Below, piece by piece: positions 1-7,686 of a DNA stretch of 21,207 nucleotides; the first letter of the stretch is position 1; every line of letters starts with the position of its first letter. The notes beneath the pieces were generated by a model. That model worked only from the letters and a program-made list of their open reading frames with translations. It was not told where the DNA came from and made no database searches. Position numbers and translations under genes: made by a program. This stretch comes from Candidatus Moraniibacteriota bacterium (GTDB lineage Bacteria > Patescibacteriota > Minisyncoccia > Moranbacterales > UBA1568), in contig JAHFOM010000011.1 of assembly GCA_023261685.1 (NCBI GenBank), positions 1 to 21,207 of the forward strand, written 5' to 3'.

Positions 1-404
1 GTCTTGTCGATGCGGTCGATGATGCCCGAGACGATGTGCTTACCTGTTTCTTCGGTACCGATTTCTATGGCGAAACGGCTTTCGAGCGCCACGATGTTGT
101 AGTCTGCGGGTTTGGTGCGAGCGAGATAATTCTGGATAATGGTGACGCCCTGAGAGAATGCTGCGCGCTCCTCCATCTCGTTTTCGTATACTTCGCTGTT
201 CCAACCCTTGGCGAAATAGTCGAGCGCCTGTTCGACAGAGGGGGAGAGGATGGTGGGCGTGTGGATGTAGTGGAGGACCGAGTGCAAGAGCGTGCCAAAA
301 ACAGCCTCCTTGGACTTGGGCTCTTTGATCTTGTCTATCTGCCGGAACTTGTATTTCAAGGGGCAGGTCTGATAGGTGTCGAGGGCGGAGTAGGATATGC
401 GCAT
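1..404 (-). CDS. PD-(D/E)XK nuclease superfamily protein, RecB/Cas4-like (partial, cut by left edge)
   Basis: Reading from an ATG at 404 towards the left edge gives 134 codons with no stop, so the 3' part lies outside the window. The protein opens MRISYSALDTYQTCPLKYKF, the usual start of PDDEXK_1 / RecB-family exonuclease domains (S-x-L-x-x-Y-x-x-C-P-x-x-Y/F). A GTLLHSVLH motif follows at about residues 38-46, where the family has its active-site His. SGIIDRIDK sits at the cut edge, where the family carries its metal-binding Asp. Known members are single-strand-directed exonucleases or AddB/Cas4-type nucleases in repair; the exact role here is unknown. No Shine-Dalgarno is visible before the ATG. 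The gene is divergent from the GGDEF unit. Domain call is firm; which subfamily is open. Confidence 0.8.
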   Translation of the reverse strand, partial: MRISYSALDTYQTCPLKYKFRQIDKIKEPKSKEAVFGTLLHSVLHYIHTPTILSPSVEQALDYFAKGWNSEVYENEMEERAAFSQGVTIIQNYLARTKPADYNIVALESRFAIEIGTEETGKHIVSGIIDRIDK

Positions 405-550
405 ACGGGACAAGATAAGTGATAATAGATAATTGATAAGAAATGATTGGGCAAGATATCAGTCAAAGCCACTTTATATATATATATCACTCACCCTTTA
501 TCTTTTATCTTCTGATCTTATTCTATCAGAGAAATCGTTTCTTTCATCTA

Positions 551-579
551 TTGACAATAGTGTAATTTTGTGCTATGAT
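551..579 (+). promoter_or_regulatory. Strong sigma70-type promoter for the GGDEF gene
   Basis: A perfect -35 TTGACA (551-556) is followed by a 17-nt spacer and a -10 TATGAT (574-579). TG at 571-572 makes it an extended -10. Transcription should start near 586, giving a leader of about 92 nt before the ATG at 678. A short TA-dinucleotide run lies upstream at about 475-487. Confidence 0.8.
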
Positions 580-677
580 GGAATAGAAGTACATTAAAAA
601 TATGGCAGAGAGATTTTGCTTCTGTAAAAGCATTATTTTTGTTTTTTCTCAACAACTTCAACAACTGGAGAGTAACG

Positions 678-1442
678 ATGAGTGGTGATAGCAGACTGGA
701 CGGCGGGAGTGGTCTTGGTCGTGAAATTGGCAAATTGCCAGATGGGCGGCCAGACCTGCATTCTTTTTTGGAGAGAGGACGACGCTTCTTTGGCCCAGCG
801 GAGGAAATTGCTGAGCTTGAACAAGAACTGGAGCGAGCCAACAAAGAAATAGTTCGATTAAAAAATAAGCTCGCCGAACAAATCAGACAAACACACGTTG
901 ACTCGCTGACAGACCTCTTGAGCCGCCAAGGAGTCAAAGAGGTTCTGAAAAACAGAGTTGGAATTTTGAGCAAGCGTCTTGCTACTGAGCGCCGGCAAAA
1001 GGACTTTGTTGCGGCGGTGCTGTTTATTGACTTGGACAACTTCAAGCTGGTGAATGATACGACGGGGAGTCACGAGAGAGGAGACGCACTCCTGAAAAGT
1101 TTCGCTGAGAAAATGCGGGTGACATTCTATGACACCTTCAAGCGAGAAACAGATATCCTCGGGAGACTGCACGGCGACGAATTCGTGATCGTCTCACTCT
1201 ACACGACGCCAGGCGAAACACAGAAAATTGCAGAAAAGTTTCGGGAAAAAATTGAGCAAGACGCCCAATTTACTTTTCCACATTTTTCTGTGACAGTGAG
1301 CATAGGAGTCGTTGAGATTCCTATTTCAAGCGGCAGTGATATTGAGAGCATTATTGAATCGGCTTTGTCACTAGCCGATGGACAGATGTACAATTCCAAA
1401 AGAACAGGGGGCAATTGCGTTACGGTCTACAAAAAATCGTAA
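678..1442 (+). CDS. GGDEF-domain protein, putative diguanylate cyclase (HGDEF variant)
   Basis: A 254-aa protein with no obvious membrane segment. Order: a polar N-terminus, a predicted coiled coil (about residues 41-72, rich in E/K/L heptads), then one GGDEF domain (about 75-252). Visible motifs are DSLTDLLSR (75-83), the metal/substrate segment DLDNFKLVND (118-127), and the signature loop HGDEF (165-169) in place of GGDEF. An RETD at 156-159 sits exactly five residues upstream, matching the RxxD inhibitory site that binds c-di-GMP. GGDEF enzymes make c-di-GMP from two GTP as dimers, and the coiled coil could dimerise it. The first-Gly-to-His change leaves activity uncertain. The ATG at 678 was chosen because GGAGAG lies 5 nt upstream; a TTG at 639 is also open but has no SD. 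Stands alone between its own promoter and terminator. Confidence 0.85.
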   Translation: MSGDSRLDGGSGLGREIGKLPDGRPDLHSFLERGRRFFGPAEEIAELEQELERANKEIVRLKNKLAEQIRQTHVDSLTDLLSRQGVKEVLKNRVGILSKRLATERRQKDFVAAVLFIDLDNFKLVNDTTGSHERGDALLKSFAEKMRVTFYDTFKRETDILGRLHGDEFVIVSLYTTPGETQKIAEKFREKIEQDAQFTFPHFSVTVSIGVVEIPISSGSDIESIIESALSLADGQMYNSKRTGGNCVTVYKKS

Positions 1443-1463
1443 ACTTGTACCTCAAGTAAAAAT

Positions 1464-1505
1464 CCGGAAGGAGCTGATCCCAGCACCTTCCGGTTTTATT
1501 TTTTT
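1464..1505 (+). terminator. Rho-independent terminator of the GGDEF gene
   Basis: CCGGAAGG (1464-1471) pairs with CCTTCCGG (1486-1493). After an A-A mismatch, an inner GCTG/CAGC helix closes an ATCC loop. A T-rich run (1494-1505) follows directly, 22 nt after the stop codon. Confidence 0.9.
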
Positions 1506-1611
1506 AAAAAAGATATATCACATACTCTGCGCTCTGTCATAGTGAATCTATGAGAAGCGGGGTATAGAGGCGAGATCTGATAGCAAGAGAATTATTTAGT
1601 AGAATATGCTA

Positions 1612-1641
1612 AATGTCGTCTTATGTAACTTATGCGACATT
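1612..1641. repeat. Inverted repeat, 7-bp arms
   Basis: AATGTCG (1612-1618) and CGACATT (1635-1641) are perfect inverted copies separated by 16 nt. ATTTAG/CTAAAT just upstream forms another small pair. No flanking gene explains it; function unknown. Confidence 0.4.
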
Positions 1642-1877
1642 ACGATAGGAGCAGATGTATCGAAGTGCTCGTGATTGTATGTATAGACTCCACCGCTGCT
1701 GTTTTTTCTTTTTTTTGAAACGAGCTCATAGAATGCGTTCTGAGACCTTTCCAATATCTTTTGATATATATCTCCCTGTCCCTCCTTCTCTTTGTGTTAT
1801 TTTTTACGCTGTTTCTTTGTTCGTATCAGTGTCTCTATAATGTGGGATAAGCACCTTCATCTTTTCACCGGACAATC

Positions 1878-1909
1878 CTCCCCTCTTTTTTGAAAAAATG
1901 GCGGGGGAG
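1878..1909. repeat. Inverted repeat downstream of dxr
   Basis: CTCCCC (1878-1883) pairs with GGGGAG (1904-1909), with an inner T-run/A-run pair. It lies about 35 nt past the dxr stop. There is no U-tract on the minus strand after it, so it is not a classical terminator; it could be a 3'-end hairpin. Confidence 0.35.
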
Positions 1910-1942
1910 TCTTGAGAGAAGAAAAATAATGTACAGGGAGTT

Positions 1943-3163
1943 CTATGAGACTTTTTGCTCGACGCTCTGTAATTCATTGATGATGTAAGTTTGCGTAAAC
2001 TTTCGTACCGCTTTGTCGAGACGTATGATGTCAGTAAGGGTGCGGATAGGTAATGTGCGTGGAAAATGTTCTAAAACAGAGGCGAGTATCCGTGGGATAT
2101 CGACAAACCGGATGCGTTCTTTCAGGAAGGCTTCCACGGCAATTTCATTAGCGGCGTTTAAGATAGCCGGAGCACCAGCCCCTTCTTCGAGTGCCTTATA
2201 AGCGAGTCGTAAGCAGGGAAATTTTATGAAATCAGGTTCTTCAAAAGTCAGTTGAGAAATCTTGAAAAAATCGAGTGATGGTATGCTTGTGTTCAGACGC
2301 TTAGGGTATCCGAGGGCATGAGCGATTGGTGTTTTCATATCGGGGTTGCTTAATTGAGCGATGACAGATCCGTCAGTGTATTCCACCAGAGAGTGAATAA
2401 TGCTCTGTGGGTGGACGACTATCTGTATATGTTTCGGTGCGATGTGAAATAAAAAATGCGCTTCGATGACCTCTAAGCCTTTGTTCATCATTGTGGCACA
2501 GTCGACGGATATCTTTCTTCCCATTTTCCATTGTGGATGCGCGCAGGCTTGATCGGGCGTGACGTTTCTCATATCAAGAGCAGGCGTTGTGCGAAATGGG
2601 CCTCCGGACGCCGTTAAGAGAATGCGTCGAATCCCCGACTTAGTTTTGTCGCCAGCGTAGGTCTCCGGTAAGCACTGAAAAATAGCGTTGTGTTCGCTGT
2701 CGATAGGTAAGAGCGTCGCGCCATACTTTTTGACCGCGTCCATAAAAAAGGTACCGCCAACCACCAAAGACTCTTTGTTCGCGAGTAATACCGTCTTTCC
2801 GGCAGTGATGGCGGCGAGAGTAGCACAAAGCCCGGCAACGCCGACGATAGCGGCCATAACTATTTCCGCATCAGGGAGCGAAGCAGTATACTCCAAATTT
2901 TTTCTCCCAGCGAGTACTTTGGTTGTCGAGCCCGCTTCATGGAGTTTCTTTGTGAGCCACTGAGCTGAGGATGTATCTACTAGAACGGCGTACTGTGGCG
3001 TAAACAAGAGACACTGCTCAAACATTTTTTCCGCCTGAGAAAAAGCCGTCAAAGCGACAATGTGAAATTTTTCCCGTTGTTCCGCTAGGACTTGTAAGGT
3101 ACTCATACCGACACTGCCAGTGGAGCCGAGTATGGTTACGCCTCGCGAGACTTTTTCTTCCAT
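1943..3163 (-). CDS. dxr: 1-deoxy-D-xylulose 5-phosphate reductoisomerase
   Basis: A 406-aa protein, the usual length for DXR/IspC. It converts DXP to 2-C-methyl-D-erythritol 4-phosphate with NADPH and a divalent metal, the committed step of the MEP isoprenoid pathway, which feeds undecaprenyl carriers. Visible motifs are the dinucleotide-binding GSTGSVG (13-19), ANKE (128-131), DSEHNAIFQ (155-163, metal-ligand Asp and Glu), GGPFR, MNKGLEVIEAH (Glu231, third metal ligand) and the C-terminal EGAGAPAILNAANEIAVEAF. The ATG at 3163 (MEEKVSRGV) fits the family start; a GTG at 3211 is open but would add 16 atypical residues. No SD is seen. A TATAAT lies at 3205-3200 on the minus strand without a clear -35. 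Last gene of the minus-strand run, 78 nt after the hydrolase. Confidence 0.95.
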   Translation of the reverse strand: MEEKVSRGVTILGSTGSVGMSTLQVLAEQREKFHIVALTAFSQAEKMFEQCLLFTPQYAVLVDTSSAQWLTKKLHEAGSTTKVLAGRKNLEYTASLPDAEIVMAAIVGVAGLCATLAAITAGKTVLLANKESLVVGGTFFMDAVKKYGATLLPIDSEHNAIFQCLPETYAGDKTKSGIRRILLTASGGPFRTTPALDMRNVTPDQACAHPQWKMGRKISVDCATMMNKGLEVIEAHFLFHIAPKHIQIVVHPQSIIHSLVEYTDGSVIAQLSNPDMKTPIAHALGYPKRLNTSIPSLDFFKISQLTFEEPDFIKFPCLRLAYKALEEGAGAPAILNAANEIAVEAFLKERIRFVDIPRILASVLEHFPRTLPIRTLTDIIRLDKAVRKFTQTYIINELQSVEQKVS

Positions 3164-3241
3164 AAGAAAGATTTTATGGTAATATACATTTTTTACAAGA
3201 TTATAAAACACCAGGAAGTGTTTCGTCCTGTTATAAATAAT

Positions 3242-4045
3242 TTAAGTATTTACAAAAGCGCTGATTTTCTTCCAGAAAAACAAATGAGTGATATTGATAG
3301 CGTGACCACCCTTCGGTTTGAGAGCATACGTGGCGCCGGTTTTTTCAGCAAATGAGCGTATGGGTGCGGATGACACCACGGTATCATCGGCGCAGTGCAG
3401 GATGAGTATTTTTTTGCCGATGATGGACTGTGTGTGATCGGATGGATTATAGAAATCAGTTTTGATGAGTTTCTGCCAATCGCTTTTGTGGTGGAGCCGG
3501 TACGCGCCGCCAAAACCCGCCTCGACGAAACGGATATGCTGCTTCTGCGGCTCGGTTTTTTCAACCGAGTGCCAATCGAGTACCGGAGCGAGCGCGATGA
3601 TTTTCTTGACGATGGGCAGGTGGCTGTTCAGTATGACGGCTGGTCCCCCGAAGGATGTGCCGAAGAGATGGATGGCAGACACTTTTATTTTTTGGAATTC
3701 TCCCGTGGCGATGTCTGTAAAGCCTTTATTTTTGGTAAGATCGTCAATGACATCGCGGATGTCTTGCGCGGGTGAACGTTCAAGAAAAAAACCGTCGCTT
3801 TCCCACGTGCCGCGATAACGCGGAAAGATGGCGACATAGCCTTGAGAAGCCAAAAATTGCAAGAGGCTTTTTTTATTGGGCGATGAAGGCAGTCCGCTGA
3901 CAAAAATCGCCACTCGCCCCGTCTGTCTTATCGGGAGTACTATCTCGGCTACGATGTCTCTGGCAAAACGCGCGCGGAGAGGATGGGTTGGAGATTTTTT
4001 CATCATAATCGGATATTTCTCTCTTCGGGTGGCTGGTGGAGACAT
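3242..4045 (-). CDS. Alpha/beta hydrolase family protein
   Basis: A 267-aa protein of the alpha/beta-hydrolase fold (dienelactone hydrolase/prolyl-oligopeptidase-like size). The nucleophile elbow is G-T-S-F-G with Ser131, preceded by a HLFGT strand. The likely acid is Asp220 or Asp221 in ILHCADD, and the His is His248 in GGHAIN. PRYRGTWESDG at about 75-85 resembles the oxyanion-side loop of acyl-peptidase-like members. There is no signal peptide, so it is probably cytosolic. The substrate cannot be read from the sequence. The start is uncertain: the ATG at 4045 is only 24 nt after the upstream gene, while the paired ATGs at 4006 and 4003 (MMKKSPTHP) have a weak purine-rich GAAGAGAG upstream. 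Embedded between the M23 peptidase and dxr genes, likely co-transcribed. Confidence 0.8.
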   Translation of the reverse strand: MSPPATRREKYPIMMKKSPTHPLRARFARDIVAEIVLPIRQTGRVAIFVSGLPSSPNKKSLLQFLASQGYVAIFPRYRGTWESDGFFLERSPAQDIRDVIDDLTKNKGFTDIATGEFQKIKVSAIHLFGTSFGGPAVILNSHLPIVKKIIALAPVLDWHSVEKTEPQKQHIRFVEAGFGGAYRLHHKSDWQKLIKTDFYNPSDHTQSIIGKKILILHCADDTVVSSAPIRSFAEKTGATYALKPKGGHAINITHLFFWKKISAFVNT

Positions 4046-4069
4046 CTATGAAGTCTTGTTTCCCTCTTC

Positions 4070-5329
4070 TTATGGCAGATACACATTGGGATTGACGGTG
4101 GCACCAATTGGAATCTGGAGACCTTTAACGGTTTTTGATGCGACTAATTCGTACGATTTGGCAGAGAAAACAGTGAAGTGAACATGCGGTCCCGTCGAAT
4201 AGCCGGTGCTGCCGACAGCCCCAATCTTATCGCCTACATCCACCTTGTTTCCTTTGCTGACAGAAATCGAGCTCATATGCCCGTAGAGGGTGATGAGTCC
4301 GTTGCCATGGTTTATAGCGACCCACTTGCCATACGCATATCTGCCGAGGTTCCCGGTACCGATGACTTGACCGCTTGCCGAAGCAAAGATGGGTGTCCCA
4401 CTTGCTGCCGTGAAATCGATGCCGTTGTGTTTTCCTGAGGCGTAGGCGTTTTTGGAAAACTTCGTTTTGCCGTAGCCCTGGCTGATGCCGAATTTTTTCA
4501 AAGGGTATGCAAGAAGACCCTTCTTGAAAGCTGGGATATCTTTGAGATTCAAGTTGTCTATTTTTCCAGCTTCCAATTCCTCGATTTCTCCTTCTATTTC
4601 CTCGCGCTGTTTTTGTAGATCATCGACGAGCGTATCATACTTTTTGACTTCCGCCTGCGTCTTGTTGAGGAGGTAAGCCTTATTTTCTTTGGTGCTTTCA
4701 AGGTAATCGTTGCGTTCGGTCAGTTGAGCATATAGTGTGGCGGTTTCCGCTTTCTTCTCTTCAATGGCCGTGCGTTCCCCTACAAGGCTCTCGCGGAGCG
4801 TTTTGACCGAGTCCAGCATATCACTGATCTTGCCATTGACTTCTGTCGTCCATCCTTCCTTATTCAAATAGGAAAGTGTCTCACCGGCGGAAAAAATAAG
4901 GGTGGAAACATTGCCGGAGTAATCGTCGTAGTACACGCGCATCAGTTCTGAGAGAATCTGTTTTTGGCTGTTGATGAGCGCCTCTTTTTCACTGATACGC
5001 TGACCGAGACTGGCGACATCGCTTTCCAATGTATCTAATTTTTTCTTATTGAGACCGATTTCAAGTTCCAGTTTGCCAGCCTGTGCTTCGAGAGACTTGA
5101 TCTGGTCATTGAGCGTCGATCCCTGACGCTCTTTGAGATTGATGATCTGATTGTAGGCTTTGATTTTCGCGTTGATGGCATCAAGCGCATCCTGCTTATC
5201 GTCAAGAACTTGTTTCTGCTTCTCACTCAGGTCTATCTGGGCGTCTGTCCAAGAAACAAAAACAATGCTGCTCAACAGGAGCATAGTTACGAGAAAACTG
5301 GCGCGATAATTTTTGTATTGTTGGCGCAT
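4070..5329 (-). CDS. EnvC-like murein hydrolase/activator: coiled coil plus M23 (LytM) peptidase domain
   Basis: A 419-aa exported protein. An N-terminal hydrophobic segment (about residues 12-29) ends in a signal-like VSWTDAQ. A long coiled coil (about 33-260) follows, then a C-terminal M23/LytM domain (about 275-415). The zinc ligands of an active M23 enzyme are present: H301 and D305 in KHNGID, and the HxH H382/H384 in GPHVHF. H351 in YGHMS matches the catalytic His. This suggests real endopeptidase activity, unlike E. coli EnvC, whose LytM domain is degenerate. Likely role: cleaving or regulating cleavage of peptidoglycan cross-links at division. Start chosen at 5329 (MRQQYKNYR), just before the signal segment; upstream codons overlap gltX and read as filler. 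The gene has its own extended -10 promoter inside the gltX end. Confidence 0.9.
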   Translation of the reverse strand: MRQQYKNYRASFLVTMLLLSSIVFVSWTDAQIDLSEKQKQVLDDKQDALDAINAKIKAYNQIINLKERQGSTLNDQIKSLEAQAGKLELEIGLNKKKLDTLESDVASLGQRISEKEALINSQKQILSELMRVYYDDYSGNVSTLIFSAGETLSYLNKEGWTTEVNGKISDMLDSVKTLRESLVGERTAIEEKKAETATLYAQLTERNDYLESTKENKAYLLNKTQAEVKKYDTLVDDLQKQREEIEGEIEELEAGKIDNLNLKDIPAFKKGLLAYPLKKFGISQGYGKTKFSKNAYASGKHNGIDFTAASGTPIFASASGQVIGTGNLGRYAYGKWVAINHGNGLITLYGHMSSISVSKGNKVDVGDKIGAVGSTGYSTGPHVHFTVFSAKSYELVASKTVKGLQIPIGATVNPNVYLP

Positions 5330-5339
5330 AGTATCTTTT

Positions 5340-5345
5340 ATTATA
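5340..5345 (-). promoter_or_regulatory. Extended -10 element ahead of the M23 peptidase gene
   Basis: On the minus strand the sequence reads TGG-TATAAT (-10 at 5345-5340), then 10 nt to the ATG at 5329. No good -35 is present, but TGn-TATAAT can suffice. The start would fall near 5333, leaving a leader of only 3-4 nt. Confidence 0.5.
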
Positions 5346-5363
5346 CCACAGCCAGAAAGTGCT

Positions 5364-6953
5364 TTAAGAAAGGGATAGAAGAGCATTGTGAATGCGCTTG
5401 AGACTCTCATCTTTTCCCAAGACCCACGCGACATCGAAGGGCGATGGCGAACGCTCGGCTCCGGTGAGCGCGACACGTAATGGCCAGAGAAAATCCCCCC
5501 TGCCCGAAACACTGCCCGCAGGGCTGTGGGCGGGTCGGTATTCCCCTGCCGCTTCCATCAGGACGGCTTCCAATGCTTCTCTCTTTTCCCAATCGGCATC
5601 ATCAAGACTAGCCAGAGTCGCCTCGGCCTTTGTCAGTGCGTCTCTAGTCATATCGGCAGTATTCTGTTTCCAATTGAGGAGCGCCTTGTCGTAGATACTA
5701 TCTTCGGCAAAGAAAAACAGATTGTTCTCCCCCACATCAGAAAGCTTTACCAGTCGATCCTGTTCAATCAAAAGAAGTCTTTTTATAAAACCCGTTTTTA
5801 TTTCTTCGTTCACTGTTAACTGTTGACTGTTCCATTCCTTGAAAAACTCTTTCGCTTCAAGAAACGGAAGTGCTCGCTTGTATAATTCTTCGCTCGAAAG
5901 TCTTTTGATATATTCCGCATTCATCCAATCCAGCTTTTTCAGATCGAACACGGCGCCCGCCTTGTGGACTTGGGCTAAGTCGAAAGCCGATATCAATTCT
6001 TCCAGCGTAAAAATTTCTTGCGTCTTCCCCTGCCCCGGATGCCACCCTAAAAGCGCTACGAAATTGATGAGTGCTTCCGTGAGGTAGCCTTTCTTCAAAT
6101 AATCTTCCACCGCGACATCGCCTTGACGTTTGGAAAGTTTGCTTTTATCAGCGTTGAGCAAGAGCGGAATATGGGCGAAGCACGGCAGATCCCAGCCGAA
6201 CGCTTCATACAGCAGGATGTGCTTGGGCGTCGATGGCAACCACTCTTCAGCCCGGATAATATGGCTGATACCCATCAGGTGATCATCTATGACATTGGCG
6301 AGGTGATACGTAGGGAAACCATCAGACTTCATCAGTACTTGATCGTCGATATCCCGGACATTGATGGTTACTTGTCCGCGGACCATATCATCAAACATCA
6401 CATCACCTCTGTCTGACACAATATTAAGACGGAGGACGGAAGGTTCGCCGGCCGCCAATCTCTTTGTCACTTCATCAGGTGCCAGCGAGAGACAATGCTT
6501 GTCGTACTTCGGCGCCTGCTTGTGTTTTGCCTGTTCTGCGCGCAGCTCCGTGAGACGCTCTGCGGTACAGAAACAATGATACGCCTTGCCACTCCCCACC
6601 AATTCATCAGCGTATTTTTTGTATAGATTCAATCGTTCGCTCTGGATGTATGGGCCATAATCGCCCACCTCGGTGATTTCAGGATACTTCCTCGATGCTC
6701 TCCCATTCGCCTGATTTTTCAAACGGGGACCTTCCTCATACTGCATTCCGAGCGCATCGAGCGTTCGTATCAGGCTTTCTGCTGATCCGGGAACAAAGCG
6801 TTTCTGATCCGTGTCTTCGATGCGCAAGATAAATACGCCATTATTTTTCTTGGCAAAAAGATAATTGTAGAGCGCGGTACGCAGGCCGCCAACGTGGAGG
6901 TAACCAGTCGGTGACGGAGCAAAACGGACGCGGATGTTCGATACGGCAGGCAT
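5364..6953 (-). CDS. gltX: Glutamyl-tRNA synthetase
   Basis: A 529-aa class I aminoacyl-tRNA synthetase charging tRNA-Glu (and possibly tRNA-Gln for the amidotransferase route). Visible: VRFAPSPTGYLHVGG (9-23) with the HIGH-type HVGG, SDGFPTYHLANVIDDH, and the KMSKS-type KLSKR (272-276). The helical anticodon-binding end finishes FLWPLRVALTGAERSPSPFD, then GKDESLKRI. Two segments look like insertions: about 20 residues at 79-98 before GPYIQSERL, and a Gly/Pro/Ser-rich stretch at about 473-486 encoded by GC-rich DNA. Start chosen at 6953 (MPAVSNIRV), as the family begins just before the beta-strand leading to HIGH. No SD; a TACAAT lies at 6983-6978 without a clear -35. It sits 14 nt after wecG and 34 nt before the M23 gene. 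Confidence 0.96.
   Translation of the reverse strand: MPAVSNIRVRFAPSPTGYLHVGGLRTALYNYLFAKKNNGVFILRIEDTDQKRFVPGSAESLIRTLDALGMQYEEGPRLKNQANGRASRKYPEITEVGDYGPYIQSERLNLYKKYADELVGSGKAYHCFCTAERLTELRAEQAKHKQAPKYDKHCLSLAPDEVTKRLAAGEPSVLRLNIVSDRGDVMFDDMVRGQVTINVRDIDDQVLMKSDGFPTYHLANVIDDHLMGISHIIRAEEWLPSTPKHILLYEAFGWDLPCFAHIPLLLNADKSKLSKRQGDVAVEDYLKKGYLTEALINFVALLGWHPGQGKTQEIFTLEELISAFDLAQVHKAGAVFDLKKLDWMNAEYIKRLSSEELYKRALPFLEAKEFFKEWNSQQLTVNEEIKTGFIKRLLLIEQDRLVKLSDVGENNLFFFAEDSIYDKALLNWKQNTADMTRDALTKAEATLASLDDADWEKREALEAVLMEAAGEYRPAHSPAGSVSGRGDFLWPLRVALTGAERSPSPFDVAWVLGKDESLKRIHNALLSLS
5811..5831. repeat. Three copies of a 7-nt unit within gltX
   Basis: The plus strand carries CACTGTT, AACTGTT and GACTGTT in tandem (unit N-ACTGTT). 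They encode part of the peptide SQQLTVNEE in a variable linker of gltX. Confidence 0.6.
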
Positions 6954-6967
6954 AGGTATTGTTTCAG

Positions 6968-7681
6968 TTATTTTTTTATTGTAGCGGAAAGGAAGAGAAA
7001 AGGGAAAACAACGAGGGCGTTCCAGATCCGTCGCCATCTCTTGGGCTGTCGGATGAGCCGCCAGAGCCATTCGAGTCCGATGGCGCGGAGAAATTGTGGC
7101 GCGCGTTTTTGTTTGCCGGTCAGGTAGTCAAACGAGCCGCCGACACCCATAGCTAACCGCAATGCAGAAAAATCGGCCTTTAACTGAGTAAGAAACAATT
7201 CTTGCACTGGTGCTCCAAAATTGCACAAGATAATTGCGGAATTTCCAATTTCCAATTTCCAATTTCCAAAATTCCAAACATCAATATTTGCGCCATCAAT
7301 AATAAGTCGAGGATATTTTTTGAGAATTGCCATCTTTATTTCTTCAAAAGAACTGAGTCCATCTTTGTTGACGGCAAGATAGACGGATAACGTTTGTTCA
7401 TTTGCGAGAGACAATATTTCATTCATCAAATCAGTGCCGGGGAAACGCTCTATATATGTTCCTCGTAAAAGTCCCGCCAAGACGATGCCGAATCCATCCG
7501 CGACACAGAGATCGGTATCGAGCAACACCGTACGGAAGTCAGTGTTTTTTTCAGCCTCTCTAAGAAACTCCGGATTGATGGTGGCTATCTGATGAAACTT
7601 CGGCTCTTTCAAAAAAGTCTTCACACGGAGTAGAATCTCTTCTCGCGTCAGCACATCTATCGGGATACCGAGTATATCCAT
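6968..7681 (-). CDS. WecG/TagA/CpsF-family glycosyltransferase (GT26)
   Basis: A 237-aa protein matching the GT26 family, which adds N-acetylmannosamine(-uronate) or related sugars to undecaprenyl-linked acceptors on the inner membrane face. Family landmarks: the opening LGIPIDVLTREEIL, TINPEFLREAEKN (about 34-46), the catalytic-region VADGFGIV, ERFPGTDL, NFGAPVQELFL, and MGVGGSFDYLTGKQKRAPQFLRAIGLEWLWRL near the end. The C-terminal basic/hydrophobic tail is typical of membrane association. It begins 5 nt after the thpR stop. Oddity: four perfect heptanucleotide copies (7241-7268) interrupt the segment before NFGAPVQE, so copy-number slippage would shift the frame. Acceptor and donor cannot be read from the sequence. 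Confidence 0.92.
   Translation of the reverse strand: MDILGIPIDVLTREEILLRVKTFLKEPKFHQIATINPEFLREAEKNTDFRTVLLDTDLCVADGFGIVLAGLLRGTYIERFPGTDLMNEILSLANEQTLSVYLAVNKDGLSSFEEIKMAILKKYPRLIIDGANIDVWNFGNWKLEIGNSAIILCNFGAPVQELFLTQLKADFSALRLAMGVGGSFDYLTGKQKRAPQFLRAIGLEWLWRLIRQPKRWRRIWNALVVFPFLFLSATIKK
7241..7268. repeat. Four perfect copies of a 7-nt unit inside the wecG/tagA-like gene
   Basis: ATTTCCA is repeated four times on the plus strand (TGGAAAT on the coding strand), with degenerate copies on both sides. Because the unit is 7 nt, one copy gained or lost shifts the reading frame. It encodes GNWKLEIGN. Confidence 0.9.
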
Positions 7682-7686
7682 ATCTC

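Larger units (their letters stand above)
1506..1942. other. Gene-free stretch of about 440 bp
   Basis: No convincing gene. The one open frame on the plus strand (1655-1840, 61 codons) is rich in Phe/Cys/Arg from T-runs and has no recognisable domain. The stretch holds two inverted repeats, listed separately (1612-1641 and 1878-1909). It lies between the GGDEF terminator and the 3' end of dxr, so it is a 3'-3' convergent spacer. Confidence 0.6.

Noticed and set aside
36..422. Plus-strand open frame of 128 codons at the left edge
   Set aside because: Shadow of the minus-strand PD-(D/E)XK nuclease gene, whose motifs are clear.
405..550. Promoter for the PD-(D/E)XK nuclease gene
   Set aside because: Several AT-rich -10-like words exist on the minus strand, but none has a -35 at acceptable spacing.
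1655..1840. Possible 61-aa plus-strand protein with GGAG close to the ATG
   Set aside because: SD spacing is only about 3 nt, the composition is driven by T-runs, and there is no domain or promoter.
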